Below, piece after piece: positions 17,250-26,567 of a stretch of DNA of 64,000 bases. Position numbers and translations under genes: made by a program. The DNA comes from Anaeromassilibacillus sp. An172 (GTDB lineage: Bacteria > Bacillota > Clostridia > Oscillospirales > Acutalibacteraceae): the NCBI RefSeq assembly GCF_002160515.1, contig NZ_NFKS01000001.1, forward strand, positions 62,001 to 126,000, given 5' to 3'. The notes beneath the pieces were generated by a model that was not told the DNA's origin, searched no databases, and saw only the letters and a program-made list of their open reading frames with translations. Positions within the stretch are counted from its first letter, which is position 1. Every line of letters starts with the position of its first letter.

Positions 17250-18998
17250 ATGTCAATAGGCAGTAAGACAAAAGAAAAAAACAAAACTGACAAGGCTCTT
17301 GATAAAAAAATTAAATCTGCTCAGGAGCAGTCAAAAAAGATTTCAAAGAAAAAATTCGTAAATTTTGAATTTCTGCAAAAGTTGGGCAAAGCAATGATGG
17401 TTGTTATTGCTGTTATGCCTGCGGCAGGTTTGATGATTTCCTTGGGAAGCATGGTTCAGATTTTCGGAAAAGATAATTCAACAGCCATGTGGATAGGAAA
17501 TATTGTTTCCAATATCGGATGGGGCGTTATTAACAACCTCAGTCTGTTGTTTGCGGTTGCAATAGGTGGTTCTTGGGCTAAGGAGCGTGCAGGCGGAGCA
17601 TTTGCGGCATCCATTGCATTTATTCTTATCAACCTGCTTACAGGTTCATTCTTTGGTGTTACAAGCGCTATGCTTACAGCAGAAGGAGCAACGACACACA
17701 CATTGTTCGGACAGGAAATTCCGGTTGCGGATTACTTTACATCTGTTTTGGGAGCACCTGCTCTTAACATGGGAGTATTTATAGGAATTATCTCAGGATT
17801 TGTAGGCGCTGTTGTTTACAATAAGTACTACAATTTCAGAAAGCTTCCGGACGCACTTTCATTCTTTAACGGCAAAAGATTTGTTCCGTTGGTTGTAATG
17901 GTTTGGTCAGTGGTAATTGCTATTGTTCTTGCAATAGTTTGGCCGCTTATTCAGGGCGGAATCAATTCCTTTGGTATCTGGATTGCAAATTCATCAGAAA
18001 CATCTCCTATCCTTGCACCGTTTGTTTACGGAACATTGGAAAGATTGCTTCTCCCATTTGGATTGCATCACATGCTGACAATTCCAATGAACTACACATC
18101 ATTCGGCGGTACATATACAATTCTTACAGGAACAAACGCAGGAACACAGGTATTCGGACAGGATCCATTGTGGCTTGCATGGGTTACAGACCTTGTAAAT
18201 CTCAAAAATCAGGGCGATATGGCTGGCTATCAGGAGCTTTTAACAACTGTTACACCTGCAAGATTTAAGGTTGGACAGATGATCGGTGCAACAGGATTGC
18301 TTATAGGTATCGGTGTGGGAATGTACAAGTGCATTGACCCGGATAAGAGAAAGAAATATACTTCAATGTTCCTTTCAACAATCGTTGCAGTTCTTCTTAC
18401 AGGTGTTACAGAGCCTTTGGAATTTATGTTTATGTTCTGTGCAATTCCTCTTTACATTGTTTACGCTATTCTTCAGGGTATTGCATTTGCCCTTGCAGGA
18501 GTTATCCATTTAAGACTTCACTCATTCGGAAACCTTGAGCTTATCAGCAGACTTCCAATGTCATTCAGCGCAGGTCTTGGCTGGGACGTATTCAACTTTG
18601 TAATCTGCGTAATAGTATTCTTTGTTGTAGGATATTTCGTATCAAAGTTCATGATTAAGAAATTTAACTTTGCAACTCCGGGAAGACTCGGCAACTATAT
18701 TGATGATGATGTTCAATCAGAAGACGTTTCCGAAGACCAGGGCAAAGCAAAGACAGGAGCTGCAGGAAGTAAGGCTGAAAGAATTATTGCATTGCTTGGC
18801 GGAAGAGAAAACATTGTTGATGTTGACGCTTGCATGACAAGACTCCGTGTTACAGTAAAAAATCCTGATTTGGTTGCTGAACTGAGCGACTGGAAAAATG
18901 AGGGAGCTTTGGGACTTGTAAGAAAAGACACAGGTATTCAAGCTATATACGGCCCGAAAGCCGATGTTATTAAATCCGATATTTTGGATATTTTGTGA
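17250..18998 (+). CDS. PTS glucose/maltose-type transporter subunit EIICB
   Basis: A 582-residue phosphotransferase permease that imports and phosphorylates a sugar. A basic N-terminal tail (1-45) is followed by the EIIC membrane domain (about 48-480, including PFGLHHMLTIPMNY). A linker (about 485-510) joins the cytoplasmic EIIB domain with the phosphorylatable Cys in DACMTRLRVTV (C528). No EIIA domain is attached, so EIIA must come from elsewhere. Neighbouring malQ and glgP point to maltose or maltodextrin-type substrates, but glucose cannot be excluded. Only weak SD-like sequences precede the ATG. The next gene overlaps its stop codon. Confidence 0.87.
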   Translation: MSIGSKTKEKNKTDKALDKKIKSAQEQSKKISKKKFVNFEFLQKLGKAMMVVIAVMPAAGLMISLGSMVQIFGKDNSTAMWIGNIVSNIGWGVINNLSLLFAVAIGGSWAKERAGGAFAASIAFILINLLTGSFFGVTSAMLTAEGATTHTLFGQEIPVADYFTSVLGAPALNMGVFIGIISGFVGAVVYNKYYNFRKLPDALSFFNGKRFVPLVVMVWSVVIAIVLAIVWPLIQGGINSFGIWIANSSETSPILAPFVYGTLERLLLPFGLHHMLTIPMNYTSFGGTYTILTGTNAGTQVFGQDPLWLAWVTDLVNLKNQGDMAGYQELLTTVTPARFKVGQMIGATGLLIGIGVGMYKCIDPDKRKKYTSMFLSTIVAVLLTGVTEPLEFMFMFCAIPLYIVYAILQGIAFALAGVIHLRLHSFGNLELISRLPMSFSAGLGWDVFNFVICVIVFFVVGYFVSKFMIKKFNFATPGRLGNYIDDDVQSEDVSEDQGKAKTGAAGSKAERIIALLGGRENIVDVDACMTRLRVTVKNPDLVAELSDWKNEGALGLVRKDTGIQAIYGPKADVIKSDILDIL

Positions 18999-19834
18999 TT
19001 GCCATGAAAATATTAACTTTAAACTGTCATAGTCTTGAAGAAGAAAACTATCAGGACAAACTTTTAAAATTCGCCCAATGGACTGCAAAGGAAAAACCTG
19101 ACATAGTTGCTTTGCAGGAGGTTAATCAGTCAATCGAAGCTAAAGCGGTTTCTTCGGAAGCCGCATACGGCTTCACCTCCGACGAAAAGGATTTAATTCT
19201 TAAAAGCGACAACCACGCCTATAATTTGGCAAAGCTTTTGAGAGAATTGGGATATCCCATGTACTGGACATGGACACCGGCAAAAATAGGCTATGGAAAA
19301 TATCAGGAGGGTTTGGCGATTTTCTCGTCTATGCCATTTAAAAAGACAACCCAGCGCTATACAACACATTCAAAAGAGTTTGAAAACTGGAAAGTAAGAA
19401 AAGCGCTTTCAGTTGTTTGTGATGTAAATGGGAGAGATATGCAGTTTGTTACCGTACATATGGGCTGGTGGGAGGATAAGGAAGAGCCTTTCACCGATCA
19501 GTGGGAATCACTGGAAAAAATAGTTGAAAAGAATATGAAATGTTTTGTTATGGGTGACTTTAACAGTCCGGCTTCGGTTTCAGGCGGAGGATACGACTAT
19601 ATCACAGCTAAAGGCTGGAATGATACGTATAATCTTGCTAAACTAAAAGATGAGGGTTACACAGTATGCAAAAAAATAGACGGCTGGAAAGATAAAGACA
19701 CAGACAGCAAAATGAGAATAGATTTTATCTTTACTAACGAAAATACAAATATTGAAAAATCCGTTGTTGTTTTTAACGGAACTAACGACGGTGTAGTTTC
19801 GGATCATTACGGTGTAATGATTACTTTAAAGTGA
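18995..19834 (+). CDS. endonuclease/exonuclease/phosphatase-family hydrolase
   Basis: A 279-residue EEP-fold metal-dependent phosphoesterase. Visible motifs are TLNCHSLEEE near the start, IVALQEVNQ (metal-binding Glu), MGDFNSPA (catalytic Asp/Asn) and VSDHYGVMITL (catalytic His at the C-terminus). It has no signal peptide. The GTG at 18995 overlaps the EIICB stop (GTGA), implying translational coupling; an in-frame ATG at 19004 lacks an SD. Its place between a sugar PTS and malQ is unusual. It may dephosphorylate a sugar phosphate or related product, but that is inference only. Confidence 0.75.
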   Translation: MIAMKILTLNCHSLEEENYQDKLLKFAQWTAKEKPDIVALQEVNQSIEAKAVSSEAAYGFTSDEKDLILKSDNHAYNLAKLLRELGYPMYWTWTPAKIGYGKYQEGLAIFSSMPFKKTTQRYTTHSKEFENWKVRKALSVVCDVNGRDMQFVTVHMGWWEDKEEPFTDQWESLEKIVEKNMKCFVMGDFNSPASVSGGGYDYITAKGWNDTYNLAKLKDEGYTVCKKIDGWKDKDTDSKMRIDFIFTNENTNIEKSVVVFNGTNDGVVSDHYGVMITLK

Positions 19835-19843
19835 GAGGTGATT

Positions 19844-21346
19844 ATGTTGAGAGAAAGCGGTATTTTATTGTCAATAAGCAGCCTTCCGTCAAATTACGGA
19901 ATCGGTTGTTTTTCAAAGGAAGCATATGAATTTGTCGATAAGCTTTGCGCAGCGGGACAAAGCTTTTGGCAGATTCTTCCTTTAGGCCCTACAGGTTACG
20001 GCGACAGCCCTTATCAGTCATTTTCAACCTTTGCGGGAAATCCCTATTTTATAGATTTAGAAAAACTTATAAGGGACGGACTTTTGACAAAGGAAGAATG
20101 TGACGCTGTTGACTTTGGAGAAGACAACGAAAAAGTCGATTATGAAAAGCTTTACAAAGGAAGATACAAACTTTTGAAAAAGGCTTTTGAAAATTCAAAT
20201 ATAAATGAAAATAACGCATTTAAAGAGTTTCAAAAGGAAAATTCATTCTGGCTTGAAGATTATGCCCTTTTTATGGCGGCGAAAGAAAAATATGATAATC
20301 AAAGCTGGCACAACTGGGATAAAGAAATAAGACTCAGAGATAAAGAAGCTTTGGAAAAACTTAAAGAAGAATTAAAAGAACAGATTGATTTTCAAAAGTA
20401 CATGCAGTTTGAGTTTTTCAGCCAATGGAAAGAGCTTAAAAGTTACGCAAATTCCAAAGGCATAAAAATCATCGGAGATATACCTATATATGTATCCCTT
20501 GACTCCGCTGATGCATGGGCAAACCCACAGCTTTTTTACCTTGACAGCGACAATAAGCCTACAAGAATTGCCGGATGTCCTCCGGATGGTTTTTCCGCAA
20601 CAGGACAGCTCTGGGGAAATCCTCTTTATAACTGGAATTACCACAAGGAAACAGGATTTAGCTGGTGGATAAAGAGAATTGAATACTGCTATAAGCTCTA
20701 CGACATTTTGAGAATAGACCATTTCAGAGGATTTGACGAGTACTACAGTATTCCCTTTGGTGCAGAGTCAGCCATTGACGGAAGATGGGAAAAAGGCCCG
20801 GGTATTGAGCTTTTCAAGGCAGTTGAAGCAAAGCTTGGAAAAAGAGAGGTTATCGCAGAGGATTTAGGATATCTCACTGATTCAGTTAGAAAACTTGTAG
20901 ACGACTGCGGTTTCCCTGGAATGAAGGTGCTGGAATTTGCTTTTGACTCAAGAGATTCTTCAGGAGCTCAGCACTATTTCCCATACAATTATAAAGAAAA
21001 CTCAGTTGTGTATACGGGAACGCACGACAACGAAACCATTGCGGGATGGTTTAAAAATATAACAGAGGAAGAAAGAAACATGGCAAGGCTTTATCTCAAC
21101 AACAGATATACCCCTGAAAGTGAGATTTACTGGGATTTTGTCTGCCTTGCAATGGCGTCGGTTTCCAAATGGTGCGTAATTCCAATGCAGGATTATTTGG
21201 GACTTGACAACAGCGCAAGAATGAATACACCGTCAACCGTCAGCGTAAACTGGAAATGGAGATTGCCAAAATCAGCTTTTGACAAATCCCTTGCGGAAAA
21301 AATATATAGTATCACAGGATGCTATGGAAGACTTCCAAAGGATTAA
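19844..21346 (+). CDS. malQ: 4-alpha-glucanotransferase (amylomaltase)
   Basis: A 500-residue GH77 enzyme that disproportionates malto-oligosaccharides and releases glucose. Family motifs are QILPLGPTGYGDSPYQSFS near residue 45, IRIDHFRGF-type ILRIDHFRGFDEYY (nucleophile Asp), VIAEDLGYLTDSVR (acid/base Glu) and YTGTHDNETIAGW (third Asp). Length is normal. GAGAGG five bases upstream supports ATG 19844 rather than the in-frame GTG at 19838. It lies in the operon EIICB-EEP-malQ-glgP, where it would convert short dextrins into chains for the phosphorylase. Confidence 0.93.
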   Translation: MLRESGILLSISSLPSNYGIGCFSKEAYEFVDKLCAAGQSFWQILPLGPTGYGDSPYQSFSTFAGNPYFIDLEKLIRDGLLTKEECDAVDFGEDNEKVDYEKLYKGRYKLLKKAFENSNINENNAFKEFQKENSFWLEDYALFMAAKEKYDNQSWHNWDKEIRLRDKEALEKLKEELKEQIDFQKYMQFEFFSQWKELKSYANSKGIKIIGDIPIYVSLDSADAWANPQLFYLDSDNKPTRIAGCPPDGFSATGQLWGNPLYNWNYHKETGFSWWIKRIEYCYKLYDILRIDHFRGFDEYYSIPFGAESAIDGRWEKGPGIELFKAVEAKLGKREVIAEDLGYLTDSVRKLVDDCGFPGMKVLEFAFDSRDSSGAQHYFPYNYKENSVVYTGTHDNETIAGWFKNITEEERNMARLYLNNRYTPESEIYWDFVCLAMASVSKWCVIPMQDYLGLDNSARMNTPSTVSVNWKWRLPKSAFDKSLAEKIYSITGCYGRLPKD

Positions 21347-21385
21347 ATTTTTTGGATAAACCAATGTCTGAAAAGGAGATTGATT

Positions 21386-23653
21386 ATGATGAAAATTTAT
21401 GAAAAACTGAACGATGTCACAAATACAAAATGGAATAAAAAACCGGAAGATTGTACCAATCATGAAATATATTACGCAATGCTTGAAATGACAAACAAGC
21501 TGTGCAGAGATTTGCCTAAACCTCAGGGTGAAAGAAAGCTCTATTATTTTTCCGCAGAGTTCCTTGTAGGAAAACTTTTGAGCAACAACCTTTTGGCTTT
21601 GGGAATATTTGAGGAAACAGAAAAAGTTCTTGAAAGTATGGGCAAAAAGCTCAGTGAAATCGAAGAATATGAGCCGGAGCCCTCTTTGGGAAACGGCGGT
21701 CTCGGCAGACTTGCGGCGTGTTTTCTCGATTCTATCGCAGCCCTTGGACTTAACGGCGACGGTGTAGGACTTAATTATCATTACGGTCTTTTCAGACAGC
21801 GATTTGTAAATAACAATCAGCAGGAAAACCCCGATCCATGGATAGAAAATGAAAGCTGGCTGGAAGATACAGGCGTGAGCTTTGAAGTTCCTTTCGGAGG
21901 TTTTACCCAGAAAGCAATTATGAAAGATATACTTGTTCCGGGAGCAGGTTCAAAAGTTGCAAACAGACTTCATCTTTTCGATGTGGAAGAACCAAAGGAG
22001 TTTGAAAACGGCGGCATAGACTTTGACAAAAACGATATTTCTCATTGTCTTACTTCGTTCCTGTATCCTGACGACAGATATGAAGACGGCAAGCTTCTTA
22101 GAGTATATCAACAGTATTTTATGGTATCGGCAGGCGCACAGCTTATACTGAAAGAGCTTGAGGACAACGGATTTTCCTTTGAAAATATTTCAAAGCACGT
22201 TGTTATCCAGATAAACGATACCCACCCGTCAATGGTTATTCCTGAGCTTATAAGACTGCTGGTTGAAAAAGGCTTAACTATGGATAAGGCTGTTGAAGAG
22301 GTTTCCAAGACCTGCGCATACACAAACCATACAATTTTAGCAGAAGCTTTGGAAAAGTGGCCCATTTCATATATTGAAAAGGTAGCTCCTCAGATTGTTC
22401 CGATAATCAAAGAGCTTGACGCAAGAGCACGAAAAGTAACCTCAGATAACAGTGTTGAAATTATCCACGACGGCTGGCTTGTAAATATGGCTCATATGGA
22501 TATGCATTTCGGTTTTTCAGTAAACGGTGTTGCTTATCTGCACACTGAGATACTGAAAAATACTGAGCTTAATAATTTTTACAAGCTCTATCCTGAAAAA
22601 TTCAACAACAAGACAAACGGAATTACATTCAGAAGATGGCTTCAGGTTTGCAATCAGGATTTATCAGAGCTTATTACAGAATATATAGGGGACAGCTGGA
22701 AAAACGACGCCGAAGACCTTAAAAAACTTATGGATTATTCCGAGGATGAGGAGTTTTTAAATAAATTACTTGAGGTAAAGCATAAGAACAAAATCAGACT
22801 TAAAGAACAGCTTTTGAAAACAAGCGGCGTGGAGATAGACGAAAATTCTATTTACGACATTCAGGTAAAAAGACTCCACGAGTACAAAAGACAGCAGATG
22901 AATTTGCTCTATGTAATCTACAAGTATATCAAGATTAAAAACGGCGAAATTCCAAAACGTCCTATTACGGTTATTTTCGGAGCAAAGGCGGCGCCAGCAT
23001 ACGATATGGCGAAAAATATAATTCATCTTATTCTTTGTATGCAGTCTTTAATAGAAAATGACCCAAGTGTAAACAAGTGGCTTAAAGTCGTTATGATAGA
23101 AAACTATAACGTAACATGGGCGCAGAGCTTAATTCCTGCCTGTGATATTTCAGAACAGATTTCCTTGGCTTCAAAAGAGGCAAGCGGAACCGGAAACATG
23201 AAGTTTATGGCAAACGGTGGAATTACTCTGGGAACTATGGACGGCGCAAATGTTGAAATAGCTCAGCTTGTTGGAGAAGATAATATTTATACCTTTGGAA
23301 AATCAAGTGACGAAGTTATAGAGCTTTACAAAAACTCATCTTACAGAGCAGTTGATTTCTATCATAAGCCGGAGCTTGAATATCTTGTTGACTTTATAGT
23401 ATCACCTGAACTTTTGTCCATCGGAAATCCTCAAATGCTCTCAGCACTTTGGCGCAATATAAAGTACGAAGACTACTTCAAAGCTCTTCTTGATACAGAA
23501 GAATACATCAAAGTTAGAGAAAAGGCCTATGAGGATTATGAAGACAGAATTTCATGGGCAAAGAAGATGACTGCAAATATCGCAAATTCCGGATATTTCT
23601 CATCTGACAGAACAATTTCCGAATACAATAAGGATATTTGGAAGCTGAAATAA
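21386..23653 (+). CDS. glgP: alpha-glucan (maltodextrin/glycogen) phosphorylase
   Basis: A 755-residue pyridoxal-phosphate enzyme (GT35) that phosphorolyses alpha-1,4-glucans to glucose-1-phosphate. The PLP lysine is in [15 protein letters not shown] (about K606). [19 protein letters not shown] and the active-site segment [18 protein letters not shown] are also clear. At 755 residues it is shorter than the 800-840 of regulated glycogen phosphorylases and more like maltodextrin phosphorylases, so malP is an equally fair name. AAAGGAG supports the ATG at 21386. It is the last gene of the operon, with a terminator about 45 bases after its stop. Confidence 0.92.
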   Translation: MMKIYEKLNDVTNTKWNKKPEDCTNHEIYYAMLEMTNKLCRDLPKPQGERKLYYFSAEFLVGKLLSNNLLALGIFEETEKVLESMGKKLSEIEEYEPEPSLGNGGLGRLAACFLDSIAALGLNGDGVGLNYHYGLFRQRFVNNNQQENPDPWIENESWLEDTGVSFEVPFGGFTQKAIMKDILVPGAGSKVANRLHLFDVEEPKEFENGGIDFDKNDISHCLTSFLYPDDRYEDGKLLRVYQQYFMVSAGAQLILKELEDNGFSFENISKHVVIQINDTHPSMVIPELIRLLVEKGLTMDKAVEEVSKTCAYTNHTILAEALEKWPISYIEKVAPQIVPIIKELDARARKVTSDNSVEIIHDGWLVNMAHMDMHFGFSVNGVAYLHTEILKNTELNNFYKLYPEKFNNKTNGITFRRWLQVCNQDLSELITEYIGDSWKNDAEDLKKLMDYSEDEEFLNKLLEVKHKNKIRLKEQLLKTSGVEIDENSIYDIQVKRLHEYKRQQMNLLYVIYKYIKIKNGEIPKRPITVIFGAKAAPAYDMAKNIIHLILCMQSLIENDPSVNKWLKVVMIENYNVTWAQSLIPACDISEQISLASKEASGTGNMKFMANGGITLGTMDGANVEIAQLVGEDNIYTFGKSSDEVIELYKNSSYRAVDFYHKPELEYLVDFIVSPELLSIGNPQMLSALWRNIKYEDYFKALLDTEEYIKVREKAYEDYEDRISWAKKMTANIANSGYFSSDRTISEYNKDIWKLK

Positions 23654-23695
23654 TATTTGATAATACCATATTCATCTAACCTCACTCAATATAGA

Positions 23696-23736
23696 AAATC
23701 CGAGAACAATTTTGCCGTTGTTCTCGGATTTTTCTC
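23696..23736 (+). terminator. intrinsic terminator of the alpha-glucan operon
   Basis: AATCCGAGAACAA / TTGTTCTCGGATT hairpin followed by TTTCTC, 45 bases after the glgP stop. Confidence 0.85.
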
Positions 23737-23795
23737 ACTTGTGTTCTTTTGTTTTTGTGGTAAAATGTTATTAAATAAGAATATCGGAGGGAAAA

Positions 23796-24152
23796 ATGAA
23801 AGAAGAAAAAATATTCGGTATGTCATTTGCAAAGGTTTACCCGTTGCTTATAGCTAAAGTAGAAAAGAAAGGACGTACCAAAGCAGAGCTTAATGAGGTT
23901 ACCTGCTGGCTAACAGGATACAGCATAGAAAATTTAGATGAACTTATGAAAAGCGATATAACCTACGGTGATTTCTTTTTAAAAGCACCAAACTTAAATC
24001 CGGATAGAAAGCTTATAACAGGTACAATATGCGGAGTGCGTGTGGAGAATATTGAAAATCCTCTTATGCAGGAAATCAGATATCTGGATAAATTGGCTGA
24101 TGAACTTGCAAAGGGAAAAGCACTGGAAAAAGTTATGCGTAAACCGAAATAA
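23796..24152 (+). CDS. DUF2200-family protein
   Basis: A 118-residue soluble protein matching DUF2200 over its whole length. Typical segments are FGMSFAKVYPLLIAKVEKKG, VTCWLTGYS, and ICGVRVENIENPLMQEIRYL with KLADELAKGKALEKVMR at the end. The family is widespread and has no established function. CGGAGGG lies seven bases before the ATG, and a promoter-like TTGTGT-16-TAAAAT precedes it. It is followed by the promoter of a structured leader, so it appears to be monocistronic. Confidence 0.85.
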   Translation: MKEEKIFGMSFAKVYPLLIAKVEKKGRTKAELNEVTCWLTGYSIENLDELMKSDITYGDFFLKAPNLNPDRKLITGTICGVRVENIENPLMQEIRYLDKLADELAKGKALEKVMRKPK

Positions 24153-24156
24153 AGTA

Positions 24157-24185
24157 TTGTATTTTCAAAAAATATAGTATATAAT
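24157..24185 (+). promoter_or_regulatory. promoter of the riboswitch-controlled transporter operon
   Basis: TTGTAT (24157-24162) and TATAAT (24180-24185) with 17-base spacing. RNA would begin near 24192, at the base of the structured leader. Confidence 0.65.
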
Positions 24186-24189
24186 ATTA

Positions 24190-24278
24190 TCCGCATCAGT
24201 GCGATGCCGACAGTTCGTTTGTACCATCCTGTCGTTAAACAAAACCAGGACTGCTATTCATATTTTGTAATGATAGTG
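24190..24278 (+). ncRNA. structured leader, candidate preQ1 riboswitch aptamer
   Basis: The leader holds hairpin GCATC/GATGC (24193-24207) and a larger element. In that element CAGT (24211-) pairs with ACTG (about 24250-24253), TTTGT pairs with ACAAA, and loop TCCTG (24227-24231) can pair with CAGGA (24246-24250) as a pseudoknot. A second hairpin CTATTCAT/ATGATAG follows. It sits before a queuosine-precursor transporter gene and is followed by an intrinsic terminator. This fits a preQ1-sensing riboswitch, by context and a pseudoknotted form perhaps class III; the class is a guess. Confidence 0.55.
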
Positions 24279-24306
24279 GCTTTGCGTTTTGCAAAGCCAT
24301 TTTCTT
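24277..24306 (+). terminator. attenuator terminator after the candidate riboswitch
   Basis: TGGCTTTGC / GCAAAGCCA stem with a short loop and TTTTCTTT. It lies about 50 bases before the coding start, consistent with ligand-controlled transcription termination. Confidence 0.7.
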
Positions 24307-24358
24307 TCTGTGAAAGTGGTTTTGTGTTTTGTAAAAACTATTTTTCGGAGGAATGAAA

Positions 24359-25135
24359 ATGAATAGTGAAATTTTACAATCAACACAACAGACCAAAACA
24401 ATCAGAGCTTGGATTAAAAAAGAAAAAGAAGAAACTGCTATATTGCTCAGATGCATACCTGCAACGGTGGTTTCTCTTTTTGTTGTAAGCGTTATATGCA
24501 TGAATTTGCTTGCAAATAAGACATTGGTTCAAACAGAGTGGATTGCTTTGGACGGCGGTATTTTAATATCTTGGCTTTCATTTATGTGCATGGATATTAT
24601 AACCAAGCATTTTGGACCGAAAGCCTCAAATAAAATTGCGGTTCTTGCGGCGGCTATAAATCTGCTTACCTGTTTGATTTTTTATATAGCCAGCGTAATT
24701 CCATCAAATGCAGCAGATTACACTGCCTTAAATGGAATTTTAGGCGGCACATGGTTTATTCTTTTTGGTAGTACGGTTGCATTTTTGGCGTCTGCTGTGA
24801 TAAACAATTTTTTAAACTGGACTATAGGAAAAGCTTTTAAGAATAATCCGGACAGCAAACGAGCATTTGCGGCGCAGACCTATATATCTACTTTTTTAGG
24901 TCAGTTTATGGACAATTTCATATTTGCAATTATTGTCTTTGTGTTTTTTGCGCCAATATTCTGGGACGGATTTCACTGGACAATTGTGCAGTGCGCAATG
25001 TGTTCTTTGACAGGAGCTGTGGCAGAATTGTTTATGGAGATAGTTTTTTCACCTATAGGATATAAGATTGTAAAGAGATGGCATAAGTATAATGTGGGAC
25101 AGGAGTATCTCACCTATATGAAAGTGGGTCAATAA
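24359..25135 (+). CDS. queuosine precursor transporter (VUT/YhhQ-like family)
   Basis: A 258-residue membrane protein with about six helices. It resembles the VUT/DUF165 (YhhQ-like) family of queuosine-precursor (preQ1/preQ0) importers. Supporting segments are LDGGILISWLSFMCMDIITK and FLGQFMDNFIFAIIVFVFFA, plus C-terminal charges after the last helix. GGAGGA at 24348-24352 is one base from the ATG at 24353 but seven from the ATG at 24359, so 24359 is chosen. A structured leader with an attenuator precedes it, consistent with preQ1 control. The following SDR gene starts two bases after its stop. Confidence 0.75.
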   Translation: MNSEILQSTQQTKTIRAWIKKEKEETAILLRCIPATVVSLFVVSVICMNLLANKTLVQTEWIALDGGILISWLSFMCMDIITKHFGPKASNKIAVLAAAINLLTCLIFYIASVIPSNAADYTALNGILGGTWFILFGSTVAFLASAVINNFLNWTIGKAFKNNPDSKRAFAAQTYISTFLGQFMDNFIFAIIVFVFFAPIFWDGFHWTIVQCAMCSLTGAVAELFMEIVFSPIGYKIVKRWHKYNVGQEYLTYMKVGQ

Positions 25136-25136
25136 T

Positions 25137-25790
25137 ATGAAAATACTTGTAACCGGAACATCACAGGGCATAGGGAAAGCCATTGCCGAGTTGTTTTTAA
25201 AAGAAGGACATGATGTTATCGGAATTGACAGACAAAAATCTGAAATTGAACATAAATGCTATACACATCATCAGCTTGACGTCCGTGATTACGATAATTT
25301 ACCGGAGATTAGCGGTGTGAATATTTTAATAAACAATGCGGGAACACAAAACGAAGATGATATAGATATAAATCTGAAAGCACTTATTCATATCACCGAA
25401 AAATACGGTGTTCAAGGAGATATACGTTCTATATTAAATATCGGTTCCGCAAGCGCACATACAGGTTCGGAATTTCCGGAATACTGCGCAAGTAAGGGCG
25501 GAGTTTTGGCATATACAAAGAATGTGGCAATGCGTGTGGCAAATTTTGGAGCGACCTGTAACAGTCTTGACCCGGGCGGTGTTCTGACGCCTCTTAATGA
25601 ATGTGTTATGAATGACGAAGAGCTTTGGGCTCAGATTATGGATGAAACACCTTTGAAAAAGTGGGCAACACCTGAAGAGATTGCACAATGGGCGTATTTT
25701 TTAACAGTTACAAACACATTTTGCACAGGTCAAAGCATAGTAGTAGACGGCGGAGAGTCTATAAAACATAATTTTATTTGGAAAGATTAA
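25137..25790 (+). CDS. short-chain dehydrogenase/reductase (SDR)
   Basis: A 217-residue classical SDR with the nucleotide motif VTGTSQGIGKAIAELF at the N-terminus, LINNAGTQNE (NNAG motif), the catalytic Ser in NIGSASAH, YCASKGGVLA (YxxxK) and a C-terminal GQSIVVDGGES. Cofactor and substrate are unknown. It begins two bases after the queuosine-precursor transporter and shares its leader, so it is probably under the same riboswitch. No SDR is known to me in queuosine salvage, so the pairing is noteworthy. It is slightly shorter than the usual 245-250 residues. Confidence 0.85.
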   Translation: MKILVTGTSQGIGKAIAELFLKEGHDVIGIDRQKSEIEHKCYTHHQLDVRDYDNLPEISGVNILINNAGTQNEDDIDINLKALIHITEKYGVQGDIRSILNIGSASAHTGSEFPEYCASKGGVLAYTKNVAMRVANFGATCNSLDPGGVLTPLNECVMNDEELWAQIMDETPLKKWATPEEIAQWAYFLTVTNTFCTGQSIVVDGGESIKHNFIWKD

Positions 25791-25807
25791 ATGATTTATA
25801 TCACAAA

Positions 25808-25852
25808 ATTAGAAACGCATCGGAGAACAGTTTTCTTCGATGCGTTTTGCTG
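25808..25852 (+). terminator. intrinsic terminator between convergent operons
   Basis: AAACGCATCG..AGAA / TTCT..CGATGCGTTT hairpin with T residues. It serves the SDR operon and probably the converging ABC operon. Confidence 0.8.
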
Positions 25853-25940
25853 TTAATGGTATTTTTGGCAGAAAAGATTGTTTTTCTATTATTATGTATT
25901 TGAAGAGATTGAGTTTTTTATGTTTAATTGAGATATGTTT

Positions 25941-26567
25941 TTATGTTTCATCTTTGACTGTTACGGTTATATATCTTTCTGTTGGATACTGGGAAAGCAC
26001 ATACAAATAATCTGAATTTTTCAGATAATCATATACATCAAAGAAAGGTATATTTTCAGAGCCGTTATAACAATAGGGAAGATGATATGTCTTTGTTTCA
26101 CCTTTTTCCAATGATATTCCTTGAATGATTTGCGGTTGTTCATACAACGCACCGAAGAGGTTTTGTTCTATAACAAGCCCATCAAAATCAGATAAGAGTG
26201 TGTATATTGAAGGATTTATACCCTTTTCAGAATTTATATTGGAAAATTCTACTTCCAAATCTATAACATAGCTTGCAACCTCGTATTCAGGAAGCGGCAA
26301 ATCTTCTTGTTTTATCTCATATTTTTCCATATAATCTTGAGAAGTCATCAATGAGGCACTTTTTATGTTGACTGTGTATCCTATGGGTGAATCCATAGGA
26401 TTAAATAAAAAATCATCTGTGTATTCTATTGTTTCTCCCATAGGATAATATACCTTAGGCGGTCGTGTTGAGGTAATGTTTACATACATAATTCGGGAAA
26501 TCACACCAACAAAGAGAGCAATAACAAAAATCAGAAATATAAGTTTTCTTTTTTTCATCTTCATCAC
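25941..26567 (-). CDS. membrane-anchored exported protein of the ABC operon (DUF5028-like)
   Basis: A 208-residue protein with an N-terminal signal anchor (about 8-28, LIFLIFVIALFVGVISRIMY) and an extracytoplasmic beta-rich domain. It resembles DUF5028-type proteins that accompany ABC export operons in Firmicutes; the family assignment is from memory and moderate. It is last in a five-gene leftward operon (lipoprotein, two permeases, ATPase, this protein) and overlaps the ATPase gene by four bases. A role in immunity or export of a small peptide is plausible. No lipobox Cys is present. Confidence 0.6.
   Translation of the reverse strand: MMKMKKRKLIFLIFVIALFVGVISRIMYVNITSTRPPKVYYPMGETIEYTDDFLFNPMDSPIGYTVNIKSASLMTSQDYMEKYEIKQEDLPLPEYEVASYVIDLEVEFSNINSEKGINPSIYTLLSDFDGLVIEQNLFGALYEQPQIIQGISLEKGETKTYHLPYCYNGSENIPFFDVYDYLKNSDYLYVLSQYPTERYITVTVKDET

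Noticed and set aside
23657-23857. 66-codon ORF after glgP
   Set aside because: Runs through the operon terminator and overlaps the DUF2200 gene; no SD.
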